From: Leifsonia sp. C5G2
GTDB taxonomy: Bacteria > Actinomycetota > Actinomycetes > Actinomycetales > Microbacteriaceae
Assembly: GCF_013359685.1 (NCBI RefSeq)
Contig: NZ_JABFMV010000013.1
Coordinates: 62,001 to 126,000, forward strand
Direction: 5' to 3'
Length of the DNA: 64,000 nucleotides
Position numbers and translations under genes: made by a program. Below, piece by piece: positions 40,911 through 50,014 of the stretch (positions within the stretch are counted from its first letter, which is position 1; each line of letters starts with the position of its first letter). Under the pieces are notes generated by a model that saw nothing but the letters and a program-made list of their open reading frames with translations, searched no databases and had not been told where the DNA came from.

Positions 40911-41400
40911 GGGTCGCCCCTCCTTCGCCGGCGTCTCCGGCCGATGTCTTCTCCCGGGCGCGCTGCGCCATCGCGTCATCGAACCAGCGACGCAGGACGG
41001 CGACGGGAGCGGCGCCGGCCTGGCGGGCGATGACCTCGCCGTGGTCCAGGATCATCAGGGTCGGCACGGCCTGTACGGCGAAGCGCGACGACAGACGGGG
41101 CGCCCGGTCGACATCCACTTTCACCAGCTTCACCTCGCCCGCCCGCTCGGTGGCCAGCTCCTCCAGCACCGGGCTGACCATCCGGCAGGGCCCGCACCAG
41201 GTCGCCCACATGTCGACGATCACCGGAGGGTCCGCCTTCTCGGCGATCTCGGCGAACGTGTCGTCGAGGGCGTCCACGATCCACGGGAGCGGGCGGTGGC
41301 AGTTCGCGCACCGGGGCCGCCCGCTCGCGGCCACCGGGACGCGGTTCTTGCGCCCGCAGTTCGGGCAGCGGACCACTCGTGTCGCGTCGACGGCGCTCAT
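40894..41400 (-). CDS. thioredoxin with N-terminal zinc-binding motif (TrxC-like)
   Basis: 168 residues. Cys12/Cys15 (RCPNCGRKN) and Cys31/Cys34 (PRCANCHRP) form a zinc site as in thioredoxin 2, followed by a thioredoxin fold with the active site [11 protein letters not shown] (Cys68 and Cys71) and cis-Pro in [11 protein letters not shown]. It reduces protein disulfides; Zn-containing forms are redox-sensitive. ATGA overlap with the ClpB stop makes it part of the chaperone operon. The ~25-residue C-terminal tail is Ala/Gly/Glu-rich. Confidence 0.92.
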   Translation of the reverse strand: MSAVDATRVVRCPNCGRKNRVPVAASGRPRCANCHRPLPWIVDALDDTFAEIAEKADPPVIVDMWATWCGPCRMVSPVLEELATERAGEVKLVKVDVDRAPRLSSRFAVQAVPTLMILDHGEVIARQAGAAPVAVLRRWFDDAMAQRAREKTSAGDAGEGGATHGRSN

Positions 41401-44048
41401 ACCGGCGCCTGCGCTTCCGCGTCGGCCTGCTCCGGCGCCCCGACCGCGTCGACGACGATGTCGCCGTCCCGCACGTCGATCCGCACGGTCGAACCGTCGC
41501 GCACCGTCCCGGAGAGGAGCGCCCGGCCCAGCCGCGTCTCGATGTCGTGCGAGATGTACCGGCGCAGCGGCCGGGCGCCGTAGAGCGGGTCGTAGCCGCG
41601 CTCCGCGATCAGCCGCCGCGCCTCCGGCGTGACCTCGATCTCGATCTGGCGTTCGGCGAGGCGCCGCGCGAGGTCGTTCATCAACAGGTCGACGATCGCC
41701 TCGATCTGGTCCAGACCGAGCGGGGCGAAGACGATGATGTCGTCGACCCGGTTGAGGAACTCCGGGCGGAAACGGCCGCGCAGCTCGGCGAGCACCAGCT
41801 CCTTGACGTCCTCCGGGATCGCGCCGGCACCGTCCCGCGCGCCGGTGAGCAGATGCTCCGCGCCGATGTTGGAGGTCATGATCACGATGGTGTTGCGGAA
41901 GTCGACCGTGCGCCCCTGGCTGTCGGTGATCCGGCCGTCGTCGAGCACCTGCAGCAGGGTGTTGAAGACGTCCGGGTGCGCCTTCTCGATCTCGTCGAAG
42001 AGGACGACGCAGTACGGCCGGCGCCGCACCGCTTCCGTGAGCTGGCCGCCCTCGTCGTAGCCGACGTACCCGGGAGGCGCGCCGACCAGCCTGCTCACGG
42101 TGTGCCGCTCCTGGTACTCGCTCATGTCGAGCCGGATCATCGCCGACTCGCTGTCGAACAGTGCGCCCGCCAGGGCCTTCGCGAGCTCGGTCTTGCCGAC
42201 GCCGGTCGGCCCCAGGAAGATGAACGACCCGATCGGCCGCCGGGGGTCGCGGATGCCCGAGCGCGCCCGGATGATCGCCTCGGTGACCAGCCGCACCGCC
42301 TCCTCCTGGCCGACCACCCGCTCGTGCAGCACCTCGTCGAGCTTCAGCACCTTCGCGCGCTCGCCCTCCTGCAGCCGGGCGACCGGGATGCCCGTCCACG
42401 CGGCGACGATCTCGGCGATCTCCTCCTCGGTGACCACCTCGCGCAGCAGCCGCTGCCTGCCCTGCTTCGCCTGCAGCCGCTGCTCCTCGGCGGCCAGCTG
42501 GCGTTCGAGCTCGGCGAGCCGGCCGTAGCGCAGCTCGGCCGCGCGGTTGAGGTCGTAGCTGCGCTCGGCGTCCTCGGCCTCCCGGCGCACCTGCTCCAGC
42601 TCGCTCCTGAGCTCCTGCACCTTGCGGATGGCCTGGCGCTCCGCCTCCCACTGGGCGCGTTTCGCGTTCGCCTCGGCCCGCAGGTCCGCGAGTTCGCGGC
42701 GCAGCTCCTCCAGGCGGATGCGGCTCGGCGTGTCCTTCTCCTTCTCCAGGGCCGCCTCCTCGATCTCGAGCCGGGTCACGCGCCGGGTGAGCTCGTCGAG
42801 GTCGGCCGGCATCGAGTCGATCTCGGTGCGCAGCCGGGCGCAGGCCTCGTCGACGAGATCGATGGCCTTGTCCGGGAGGAACCGGTCGGTGATGTACCGG
42901 TGCGAGAGCGTCGCGGCCGCGACGAGCGCGTTGTCCTGGATGCGCACGCCGTGGAAGACCTCCAGGCGCTCGCGCAGGCCGCGCAGGATCGAGATGGCGT
43001 CCTCGACGCTCGGCTCGTCGACCATGACGGTCTGGAAGCGCCGCTCGAGCGCGGCGTCCTTCTCGATGTGCTGCCGGTACTCGTCCAGGGTGGTGGCCCC
43101 GATGAGGTGCAGCTCGCCGCGGGCGAGCATGGGCTTCAGCATGTTCCCCGCATCCATCGCGCCCTCGGTCGCCCCGGCGCCGACGAGGGTGTGGAGCTCG
43201 TCGATGAAGAGGAGGATGCGCCCCTCGGCGGCCACCACCTCGGCGAGCACCGCCTTCATCCGCTCCTCGAACTCTCCGCGGTACTTGGCTCCCGCGACGA
43301 GAGCGGCGAGGTCCAGCTGGAAGATCGTCTTGTCGCGGAGCCCCTCCGGGACATCGGTGCGGACGATCCGCTGCGCCAGGCCCTCGACGATGGCCGTCTT
43401 GCCGACGCCGGGCTCGCCGATCAGCACCGGGTTGTTCTTCGACTTGCGCGACAGGATCTGGATGACGCGGCGGATCTCGGTGTCGCGCCCGATCACCGGG
43501 TCGAGCCGGCCGGCACGAGCGTCGGCCACCAGGTCGCGGCCGTACTTCTCCAGCGCCTCATACGTCTGTTCCGGAGTCGCGGAGTTCACGTGCTGGTTCC
43601 CCCGCACGGCGGTCAGGGCGCTGAGGAAGCTCTCCCTCGTCACCCCGTTGCCCTGCAGGATGCGCGCAGCCGGTCCGCCGGCGGGATCGTCGGCGAGCGC
43701 CAGCAGCAGGTGCTCGACCGACACGTAGGAGTCCTTCAGCCGGTTCGCCTCCCGCTCGGCCCGGTCGAGCGTTGCGGCCAGGCTCTTCGACAGGAACACC
43801 TGCCCCGGCGTCGCCCCCGGGCCGGTCGTGCGCGGCTTCCGCTCGATCGCCTGCTGCACCTCGCCGAGCAGGCCGGCCAGGTCGACGCCGGCCGCCTCCA
43901 GGAGCCGCGGGATCAGGCCGCCCTCCTGGGTGAGCAGGGCGAGCAGGAGGTGCTCGTTCTCCGTCTCGGTCTGCCCGTTCCGGCTCGCGATGCTCTGGGC
44001 CTCCTGCAGCGCCTCCTGAGACTTCTGGGTCAGCTTGTTCATCTCCAT
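41397..44048 (-). CDS. clpB: ATP-dependent disaggregase ClpB
   Basis: 883 residues. The N domain ([35 protein letters not shown]) is followed by AAA1 with Walker [20 protein letters not shown] and pore loop [17 protein letters not shown], a coiled-coil middle domain (about residues 400-525), and AAA2 with [19 protein letters not shown] and pore loop [12 protein letters not shown]. The presence of the M domain and absence of an IGF loop identify ClpB rather than ClpA/ClpC. With DnaK it rescues aggregated proteins. The ATG at 44048 has AAGGGAG eight bases upstream and overlaps cbpM by ten bases. Confidence 0.95.
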   Translation of the reverse strand: MEMNKLTQKSQEALQEAQSIASRNGQTETENEHLLLALLTQEGGLIPRLLEAAGVDLAGLLGEVQQAIERKPRTTGPGATPGQVFLSKSLAATLDRAEREANRLKDSYVSVEHLLLALADDPAGGPAARILQGNGVTRESFLSALTAVRGNQHVNSATPEQTYEALEKYGRDLVADARAGRLDPVIGRDTEIRRVIQILSRKSKNNPVLIGEPGVGKTAIVEGLAQRIVRTDVPEGLRDKTIFQLDLAALVAGAKYRGEFEERMKAVLAEVVAAEGRILLFIDELHTLVGAGATEGAMDAGNMLKPMLARGELHLIGATTLDEYRQHIEKDAALERRFQTVMVDEPSVEDAISILRGLRERLEVFHGVRIQDNALVAAATLSHRYITDRFLPDKAIDLVDEACARLRTEIDSMPADLDELTRRVTRLEIEEAALEKEKDTPSRIRLEELRRELADLRAEANAKRAQWEAERQAIRKVQELRSELEQVRREAEDAERSYDLNRAAELRYGRLAELERQLAAEEQRLQAKQGRQRLLREVVTEEEIAEIVAAWTGIPVARLQEGERAKVLKLDEVLHERVVGQEEAVRLVTEAIIRARSGIRDPRRPIGSFIFLGPTGVGKTELAKALAGALFDSESAMIRLDMSEYQERHTVSRLVGAPPGYVGYDEGGQLTEAVRRRPYCVVLFDEIEKAHPDVFNTLLQVLDDGRITDSQGRTVDFRNTIVIMTSNIGAEHLLTGARDGAGAIPEDVKELVLAELRGRFRPEFLNRVDDIIVFAPLGLDQIEAIVDLLMNDLARRLAERQIEIEVTPEARRLIAERGYDPLYGARPLRRYISHDIETRLGRALLSGTVRDGSTVRIDVRDGDIVVDAVGAPEQADAEAQAPV

Positions 44049-44356
44049 GGCGGAGTCTCCCTTCTGGGACGGACGACCGTTCGCCGTCCCTCGAGCACGT
44101 CGATGCGGGCGAGGAGGTCGGTCACGAGGGCGACGGCGGCGTAGTTGAGCGACAGGTCGGCGTGCAGCCGGACGACCCGGCGCACCTGCTCCGGCGCGTC
44201 CGGAGCGAACCACAGCCGGCCCGACGCGTCGGTGCGGGCGCTCACGAGCCCCAGCTCGACGAAGCGCAGGACCAGCTCGGGATGCACGCCCGACGCGACG
44301 GCGACCATCCCGAGGTCGAAGCGGGGCGGGAGCGCGGGAAGCAGCGGGGAGCTCAT
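44039..44356 (-). CDS. cbpM: chaperone modulator CbpM (MerR-like)
   Basis: 105 residues: [38 protein letters not shown], then [20 protein letters not shown] and [13 protein letters not shown]. This is the CbpM pattern, a MerR-type helical protein that binds the J domain of CbpA and modulates it. In many actinobacterial dnaK operons the equivalent slot is held by the repressor HspR; the sequence here fits CbpM better, but the two are related and DNA binding cannot be excluded. It overlaps both neighbours (4 and 10 bases). Confidence 0.82.
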   Translation of the reverse strand: MSSPLLPALPPRFDLGMVAVASGVHPELVLRFVELGLVSARTDASGRLWFAPDAPEQVRRVVRLHADLSLNYAAVALVTDLLARIDVLEGRRTVVRPRRETPPWR

Positions 44357-45297
44357 GACGACGACCTCGGATCGTAGGCGGACTCGCGCTTCAGCTGCTC
44401 GAAGAGCTCGCGCTCGCGGTCGGTCAGGTGCGGGGGAACCATGATCTTGACCCTGGCGAACAGGTCGCCGGGCTTCCCTCCGGGCTGCGGCATCCCCTGG
44501 CCCTTCAGGCGCAGGCGGCGGCCGCTCGACGAACCGGGAGGGACGCGCACGGTGATCGGGCCGCCGGGTGCCCGTGTGGAGACGCTGGCGCCGAGGGCCG
44601 CCTCCCACGGCGAGATGAGGAGGTCCATCTCGATGTTCTTGCCGTCGAGGCGGAGCCGCCGGTCGGGTCTGACCTTCAGCGTGATCACCAGGTCGCCCGC
44701 CCCGCCGTCCTGTCGCCCCGGCCGTCCGCCGCCGGAGACCCGGATGCGCTGGCCGTCGAGAGCCCCGGGCGGGATCCGGATCTCGAAGGTCTGGCGCTCG
44801 CCGTCGGGGCCGGCGAGGACGACCGTGCGGGGACCGCCGTGGAAGGCCTCCTCGACCGTCAGCTCCAACTCGGCCTCGGAGTCCATGCCGCGCCGCGACC
44901 CGAAGACATCGCCGAACAGGTCGTCCCAGTCGACGGAGGCTCCGCCCGGACCGGCTCCCGCCTGCGCGCTGGACCAGCTGAAGCCCGACGCGCCGGGGCG
45001 CGCTCTGCTGCGTCCGCCACCTCCGCCGCCCGCACCGCCGGCGCTTTGCGACGCGTACTCGCGCTCGGCGCCCGCGTAGCGGCGGAACTCCGGACCGAAC
45101 CGGTCGTACTGCGCGCGCGACTCGGGGTCGCTGAGCACGTGGTACGCCTCGCTGATCTCCTTGAAGCGGTCCTCCGCACCCGGCTGCTTGTTCACATCCG
45201 GGTGGTACTTCCTGGCGAGCTTCCGGTAGGCGCGCTGGATCTCCTTGGCGTCGGCCGACCGCGAGACCCCGAGCAGCTGGTAGTAGTCGTCCGCCAC
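44353..45297 (-). CDS. cbpA: DnaJ/CbpA-type co-chaperone without zinc finger
   Basis: 314 residues. The J domain occupies residues 1-70 ([20 protein letters not shown], with HPD in [11 protein letters not shown]), followed by a Gly/Ser-rich linker containing GGAGGGGGG and two beta-sandwich substrate domains ([57 protein letters not shown]). No CxxCxGxG repeats are present, so it is a class II J protein of the CbpA type. It starts at GTG, four bases after grpE. It delivers clients to the DnaK encoded upstream. Confidence 0.92.
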   Translation of the reverse strand: MADDYYQLLGVSRSADAKEIQRAYRKLARKYHPDVNKQPGAEDRFKEISEAYHVLSDPESRAQYDRFGPEFRRYAGAEREYASQSAGGAGGGGGGRSRARPGASGFSWSSAQAGAGPGGASVDWDDLFGDVFGSRRGMDSEAELELTVEEAFHGGPRTVVLAGPDGERQTFEIRIPPGALDGQRIRVSGGGRPGRQDGGAGDLVITLKVRPDRRLRLDGKNIEMDLLISPWEAALGASVSTRAPGGPITVRVPPGSSSGRRLRLKGQGMPQPGGKPGDLFARVKIMVPPHLTDRERELFEQLKRESAYDPRSSS

Positions 45298-45301
45298 GGC
45301 G

Positions 45302-45838
45302 TCACTCCTGCGCCGGGGTGACGACGACGCCGGCCGGCCGCAGCAGCCGTTCCGGCTCGCCGAACCCGATCCGTGCGACCGCCACCACCGTGCGGGGCGG
45401 CACGTCGTCGCGCTCCACCACCGAGACGACCTCATGGATGCGCGGGTCGAACGGCACACCCGTCGCGTCGATGCGCGGGTAGCCGAGGTGCTCGAGGGCG
45501 ACGACCGCCTGCTCCCGGATCGACTCGATCCCGTCGGTAAGGAGGTCCTTCACCTGCCGCGCATAGCTCACCGCATCCGTCAGGCCGTCCACGACCGGGA
45601 GGAAGACGGAGGCGGCACGAGCGCGCTCGGCGTCGCGGGCCAGGGCGACTTCGCGCGCCGCCCGCTTGCGGACGTTGTCCAGGTCCGCGGCCGCACGGCG
45701 CCAGCGGTCCTCCAGCTCCGCCAGGCGCACGTCGCGCTCGTCCGGCGGCTCCGCGGCCGGCTCTTCCGTCGCGCCGGACGTGCCGTGGGTGGCGGACTCC
45801 TCCGCGCCTCCCGCGTCGTGCGCCCCCGGGGTGTCCAT
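45302..45838 (-). CDS. grpE: nucleotide exchange factor GrpE
   Basis: 178 residues. An acidic, disordered N-terminal tail leads into the long helix [20 protein letters not shown] and the beta domain with [31 protein letters not shown] and [20 protein letters not shown]. It catalyses ADP release from DnaK. GAGGAG precedes the ATG. It lies 13 bases after dnaK and four bases before cbpA. Confidence 0.93.
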   Translation of the reverse strand: MDTPGAHDAGGAEESATHGTSGATEEPAAEPPDERDVRLAELEDRWRRAAADLDNVRKRAAREVALARDAERARAASVFLPVVDGLTDAVSYARQVKDLLTDGIESIREQAVVALEHLGYPRIDATGVPFDPRIHEVVSVVERDDVPPRTVVAVARIGFGEPERLLRPAGVVVTPAQE

Positions 45839-45851
45839 GTCCCGACGCTCC

Positions 45852-47732
45852 TCAGTCGCGATCGAAGTCGGCGTCGACGACGTCGTCGTCGCTGTCCTCG
45901 GCTGTGGGCTCGCCGCCCGGCGCGGAGGATCCCTGGGCGGGGCGGGCGACCGACAGCGCAGCGTCGACCTGCCGCAACTCGCTCGTCAGCTCCCGGGCCT
46001 CGGAGGCGGGGACCTCCCGTTCGACGGCCTCCCTCGCCTGACCGACGAGCAATTCGGCGCGCGACCGCTCGTGCGCCGGGGCCGCGTCGCCGTGCTCCGC
46101 CAGCGCGCGTTCGACCCGGTAGGCGGCGGCGTCCAGCTCGTTCCTCGCGTCGATGTCCTCGCGCAGGCGCTGGTCCGCGGCTCGGTTCTGCTCGGCCTCC
46201 CGCACCATCCGGTCGATCTCCGCCTGATCCAGAGTGGTGGTGCCGCTGATGGTGATGCCCTGCTCCGCTCCCGTGTCCTTGTCGCGCGCGGTGACGTTGA
46301 GGATGCCGTTCGCGTCGATGTCGAAGGTGACCTCGATCTGCGGCTCGCCCCGGGGAGCCGGCCGGATGCCCGTCAACGTGAAGCGGCCGAGCACGCGATT
46401 GTCCGCGGCGCGCTCGCGCTCTCCCTGCAGCACGACGATCTCGACCGAGTCCTGGTTGTCCTGCGCGGTGGAGAACACCTCGCTCCGGCGCGCAGGGATC
46501 GTGGTGTTGCGCTCGATGATCGGCGTCATCACCCCGCCGCGCGTCTCGACGCCCAGCGAGAGCGGGGTGACGTCCAACAGGAGGACGTCGCTGACCTCGC
46601 CCTTCAGCACGCCGGCCTGAATGGCCGCGCCGATGGCGACGACCTCGTCGGGGTTCACGGTCATGTTGGGGTCTTTGCCACCGGTGAGGCGCTTGACGAG
46701 CTCCTGCACCGCAGGGATCCTGGTGGAGCCGCCCACCAGGATGACCTCGTCGATGTCATTCTCGGTGACCTTGGCATCCTCCATCGCCCGGCGCACCGGG
46801 CCGAGGCAGCGCTCGATCAAGTCGGCGGTGATGTTCTCGAAGGTGGCGCGCTTGAGCGTGGTCGTCAGGTGCTTCGGCCCGGCCGCGTCCGCCGTGATGA
46901 ACGGCAGGCTCACCTGGGTCTGGCTCACGCTGCTCAGCTCGACCTTCGCCTTCTCCGCCGCCTCGAACAACCGCTGGAGGGCCTGCGGGTCGTTGCGGAG
47001 GTCGATTCCGTTCTCCTTCTGGAACTCGTCCGCCAGGTAGTCGACGATGCGGCGGTCGAAGTCGTCGCCGCCGAGGTGCGTGTCGCCCGCGGTCGAGCGC
47101 ACTTCGACGACGCCGTCCCCGACGTCGAGCAGGCTGACGTCGAAGGTGCCGCCGCCGAGGTCGAACACCAGGACCGTCTCGTGCTCCTTCTTGTCCAGCC
47201 CGTAGGCCAGGGCGGCCGCGGTCGGCTCGTTGATGATCCGCAGCACCTCGAGACCGGCGATGCGCCCCGCATCCCTGGTCGCCGTCCGCTGCGCGTCGTT
47301 GAAGTACGCCGGGACGGTGATGACCGCCTCCGTCACCTTCTCGCCGAGGAACTTGGCCGCGTCGTCCGCCAGCTTCCGCAGCACGAGCGCGCTGATCTCC
47401 TCCGGCGCGTACAGTTTGCCGCGCACGTCGAACCGGGCCTCGCCGTTCGGACCCGCCACGATGTCGAAGCCGACCGCCTTGGCCTCCTCCTCGATCTCGT
47501 CGAAGGACCGCCCGATGAAGCGCTTGGCCGAGGAGATCGTGCCCTTCGGGTTCAGGATCGCCTGACGGCGCGCGAGCTGGCCGACCAGGCGCTCCCCCGT
47601 GTCGGTGAACGCGACGACGGACGGCGTGGTGCGAGCGCCCTCGGCGTTCGGGATGACCCGCGCCTCACCGCCCTCCCACACCGCGATCACCGAGTTCGTC
47701 GTGCCGAGATCGATGCCGACTGCCTTAGCCAT
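45852..47732 (-). CDS. dnaK: molecular chaperone DnaK (Hsp70)
   Basis: 626 residues. The ATPase domain opens [20 protein letters not shown] and has [19 protein letters not shown] and [13 protein letters not shown]; the substrate domain begins [20 protein letters not shown]; the C-terminal lid ends in the acidic tail [12 protein letters not shown]. It is slightly short in the C-terminal tail compared with E. coli. Sequence such as [17 protein letters not shown] in the lid differs from typical housekeeping copies, and the gene order (hsp20 first, clpB in the same operon) suggests a second, stress-specific Hsp70. AAGGAG precedes the ATG. Confidence 0.95.
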   Translation of the reverse strand: MAKAVGIDLGTTNSVIAVWEGGEARVIPNAEGARTTPSVVAFTDTGERLVGQLARRQAILNPKGTISSAKRFIGRSFDEIEEEAKAVGFDIVAGPNGEARFDVRGKLYAPEEISALVLRKLADDAAKFLGEKVTEAVITVPAYFNDAQRTATRDAGRIAGLEVLRIINEPTAAALAYGLDKKEHETVLVFDLGGGTFDVSLLDVGDGVVEVRSTAGDTHLGGDDFDRRIVDYLADEFQKENGIDLRNDPQALQRLFEAAEKAKVELSSVSQTQVSLPFITADAAGPKHLTTTLKRATFENITADLIERCLGPVRRAMEDAKVTENDIDEVILVGGSTRIPAVQELVKRLTGGKDPNMTVNPDEVVAIGAAIQAGVLKGEVSDVLLLDVTPLSLGVETRGGVMTPIIERNTTIPARRSEVFSTAQDNQDSVEIVVLQGERERAADNRVLGRFTLTGIRPAPRGEPQIEVTFDIDANGILNVTARDKDTGAEQGITISGTTTLDQAEIDRMVREAEQNRAADQRLREDIDARNELDAAAYRVERALAEHGDAAPAHERSRAELLVGQAREAVEREVPASEARELTSELRQVDAALSVARPAQGSSAPGGEPTAEDSDDDVVDADFDRD

Positions 47733-47759
47733 GAACCCTGCTCCTTCGTGGTCCTGTCT

Positions 47760-48206
47760 TCACTCGTCCGGCGGCACGTCGCCGCCGGGGTCGTCCGTGT
47801 CGTCCGCTTGCGGCGAGATCTCCACCCGGCGTGCCGTGCTCGACTCGTCCACCGGGACGAGCAGCGTCAGCACCCCGCTGCCGAGGTGCGCCGTGAGCCT
47901 CGAACTGTCGAGGCTGTCGCCGAGGAAGAGCCGGCGCACGAACTCCCCGCGCGGGCGCTCATCGACCAGAACGAGGTCGTCGGGGGCGAACTTCGGCCGC
48001 CGCTGAACCGTGATGGTGAGCACGTTGCGCTCGACGCTCACGTCGATGTCGCGGATGTCGACCCCCGGCACGTCCGCGATGACGACGTACTGGCCTCCTC
48101 GCCGGTAGGCCTCCAGAGGTACCGCGTACGTACGCCGGTTGGCGCCGAGCGCCTGCTCGACGGCACGATCGACGTCCCGCGGAACGTCGAACCGCATCAG
48201 ACTCAT
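47760..48206 (-). CDS. small heat shock protein Hsp20
   Basis: 148 residues. After MSLMRFDVPRDVDRAVEQA comes the alpha-crystallin domain: GQYVVIADVPGVDIRDIDVS, VERNVLTITVQRRPK, and FVRRLFLGDSLDSSRLTAHL with GVLTLLVPV. The acidic tail lacks an obvious IxI motif. It holds unfolded proteins for DnaK/ClpB. Two starts have ribosome sites: ATG 48206 (GGGAGG) and GTG 48251 (GGAGG at ideal spacing), the latter adding 15 residues. It is the first gene of the stress operon. Confidence 0.88.
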   Translation of the reverse strand: MSLMRFDVPRDVDRAVEQALGANRRTYAVPLEAYRRGGQYVVIADVPGVDIRDIDVSVERNVLTITVQRRPKFAPDDLVLVDERPRGEFVRRLFLGDSLDSSRLTAHLGSGVLTLLVPVDESSTARRVEISPQADDTDDPGGDVPPDE

Positions 48207-48270
48207 CTCGCCTCCCGCCGATCGCTCGATCTGCACTATGCGCCGGGCCACGCTTTTCCTCCTGGACCGG

Positions 48271-48294
48271 CCGGGGCGAAGAATCCCGCCCCGG
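48271..48294. promoter_or_regulatory. inverted repeat in the hsp20 leader region
   Basis: Eight-base arms CCGGGGCG/CGCCCCGG around AAGAATCC lie 19 bases upstream of the longer hsp20 start, between the stress operon and the divergent PucR-type gene. It could be an operator or an RNA hairpin close to the ribosome site. It does not match the HAIR (HspR) or CIRCE (HrcA) consensus. Confidence 0.45.
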
Positions 48295-48339
48295 GTTGCA
48301 CTGTCAGGGGCAGCGGGCGAGGACTACCATGGGCGGCAA

Positions 48340-50013
48340 ATGGACGCGTCGAGTTCTCCGAACTCCGTCGCACAGGCCGACCCTGGAGCGGAAGCAGAAC
48401 CGGGTCTGTACGACGTCTTCAGGGTGGGCTCCGCGATGTTCGAGCGTCCCTCCGTCCGGCGGACCATGCGTCTGGCCTGCACCGCGGCGGAGGAGATCGC
48501 GGGGTGCGCTGTGCGGGCCGCCTACGTCGCCTCGCAGGGGCGCCTCGTCCGGTACTCGGGCAAGGAGGACCGGCGACTCGATCACCTCGTCGAGGCCCGA
48601 GGCGGCACCAGCGGAGCAATCGGCGGCGACGGCGCCTGGCGCTTCGCGCTCTTCTTCCGGGGAACCGGTAAAGTGCGCGGCGCCTTCGCACTGGAGGCGG
48701 CGGGCGAACCGTCCCGTGCGAGCGTGCGCCTCCTCCTGGCGCTGGCGGAACCGACAGGCGCCGCACTCGCGGCCGCCGAGCTGATCGACCGCGAACGCCG
48801 CCAGGCCAGGGAACTGCGCCGGCTCGGGAAGGTCAACGAGTCGTCCACTCTCGCGATGGCGGCCACCATCGTGCAACTGAACGCGCAGCAGCAGATCCGC
48901 GATGAGATCGTCGCCGCGGCCCGATCGGGCAATGGCGAGGGCCAGATCGTCGAGACGGTGAGCAGGATCACCCGGCGATCGATCGTGCTGCAGGACTCGT
49001 TCGGGAACGAGCTCGTCTACGCCGGCGTCGCGGATCCCACGGCTCCGGCCGGCAGGACCACGGCCGCCGGCAATCTCTCGACGGCCGACCGGTCGACGTC
49101 CGGCTGGCGCAGAACGACGATCAGCTCGCGGGGAGAGACCCTCGGCGTCTTCGGCATCTACGACCCGGAGGACACCCGGAGCGAGGACGACCGCTTCGCC
49201 GTCGAGTATGCGAGTGGGACCATCGCGGTCGAGCTGGCCCACCGCCGCAACGTCGCAGAGGTCGAGCTCCGGCTCGGTCGCGACCTCGCGGACGACCTCG
49301 TCTCGGGAGGCGAAGTCGTCGACGCCCTCGCGCGCGCTGAGGCCCTCCACTTCGACCTCGGAGGCCTCCACCGGGCGATGCTCGTCACCTGGGAGACGCC
49401 CACCCCGAACGGCGTCGACGTCAGCGCGGCGGTCCGCTACCAGCTCACGGTGATGCACATTCCGTCGCTGATCTCCCGGCGCCCGGAGGCGACCCTCGCG
49501 GTCGTCGCGGACGGCCACGACCTCTCCCGGCTCTACGAGGGTCTCTCCGCCGCCCTGACCAGCGTCCGGGGCACGATCGGCATCGGCGGGCGCTGCGAGG
49601 CGAGGGATCTTCCGCGCTCGTACGCCGAAGCCCGCCGGGCGCTGCGCATCCGGGTGGAGTCGCGTCAGCCCCTCGGGCTGACGAACCACGACGACCTCGG
49701 CCTGCTCCGCATCCTCGACACCTCGGACGAGGGAGCGAGGCTGGAGCGGTTCATCGGCGAGTGGCTCGGCCCCCTCGTCGAGTACGACCACCTGCATCAT
49801 TCCGAGCTCGTCCGCACCCTGACCGTCTACCTCGACTCCGGCGGGAACTACGATCGCACGGCGGCTGAGCTCGTCATCCACCGCAGCACCCTGCGGTATC
49901 GTCTCCGGCGTATCCGGGAGGTGGGCGAGCGCGACCTCTCCGATCCGGAGTCCCGGCTGAACCTGCACGTTGCCGTCCGGGCCCGGGCAGCGCTGGCCGA
50001 CCAGCTCCGGTGA
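48340..50013 (+). CDS. PucR/CdaR-type helix-turn-helix regulator
   Basis: 557 residues. The N-terminal ~190 residues have no firm family (GLYDVFRVGSAMFERPSVRR); a GAF-like region follows (ETVSRITRRSIVLQDSFGNE, TLGVFGIYDPEDTRSEDDRF). The C terminus has the GGDEF-like PucR region and the HTH_30 domain YLDSGGNYDRTAAELVIHRS followed by TLRYRLRRIREV. Such regulators respond to small metabolites. The ATG at 48340 follows TACCAT by nine bases. It is divergent from hsp20, so it may influence the stress operon, though that is inference. Confidence 0.85.
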   Translation: MDASSSPNSVAQADPGAEAEPGLYDVFRVGSAMFERPSVRRTMRLACTAAEEIAGCAVRAAYVASQGRLVRYSGKEDRRLDHLVEARGGTSGAIGGDGAWRFALFFRGTGKVRGAFALEAAGEPSRASVRLLLALAEPTGAALAAAELIDRERRQARELRRLGKVNESSTLAMAATIVQLNAQQQIRDEIVAAARSGNGEGQIVETVSRITRRSIVLQDSFGNELVYAGVADPTAPAGRTTAAGNLSTADRSTSGWRRTTISSRGETLGVFGIYDPEDTRSEDDRFAVEYASGTIAVELAHRRNVAEVELRLGRDLADDLVSGGEVVDALARAEALHFDLGGLHRAMLVTWETPTPNGVDVSAAVRYQLTVMHIPSLISRRPEATLAVVADGHDLSRLYEGLSAALTSVRGTIGIGGRCEARDLPRSYAEARRALRIRVESRQPLGLTNHDDLGLLRILDTSDEGARLERFIGEWLGPLVEYDHLHHSELVRTLTVYLDSGGNYDRTAAELVIHRSTLRYRLRRIREVGERDLSDPESRLNLHVAVRARAALADQLR

Positions 50014-50014
50014 C

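Noticed and set aside
44039-44356. HspR repressor
   Set aside because: The helix pattern [16 protein letters not shown] and [16 protein letters not shown] matches CbpM, and the HspR-specific RRYS/YDRLGL wording is absent; a DNA-binding role is only left open.
48271-48294. HAIR or CIRCE element in front of the chaperone operon
   Set aside because: The inverted repeat is G/C-rich and does not resemble CTTGAGT-N7-ACTCAAG or the CIRCE consensus.
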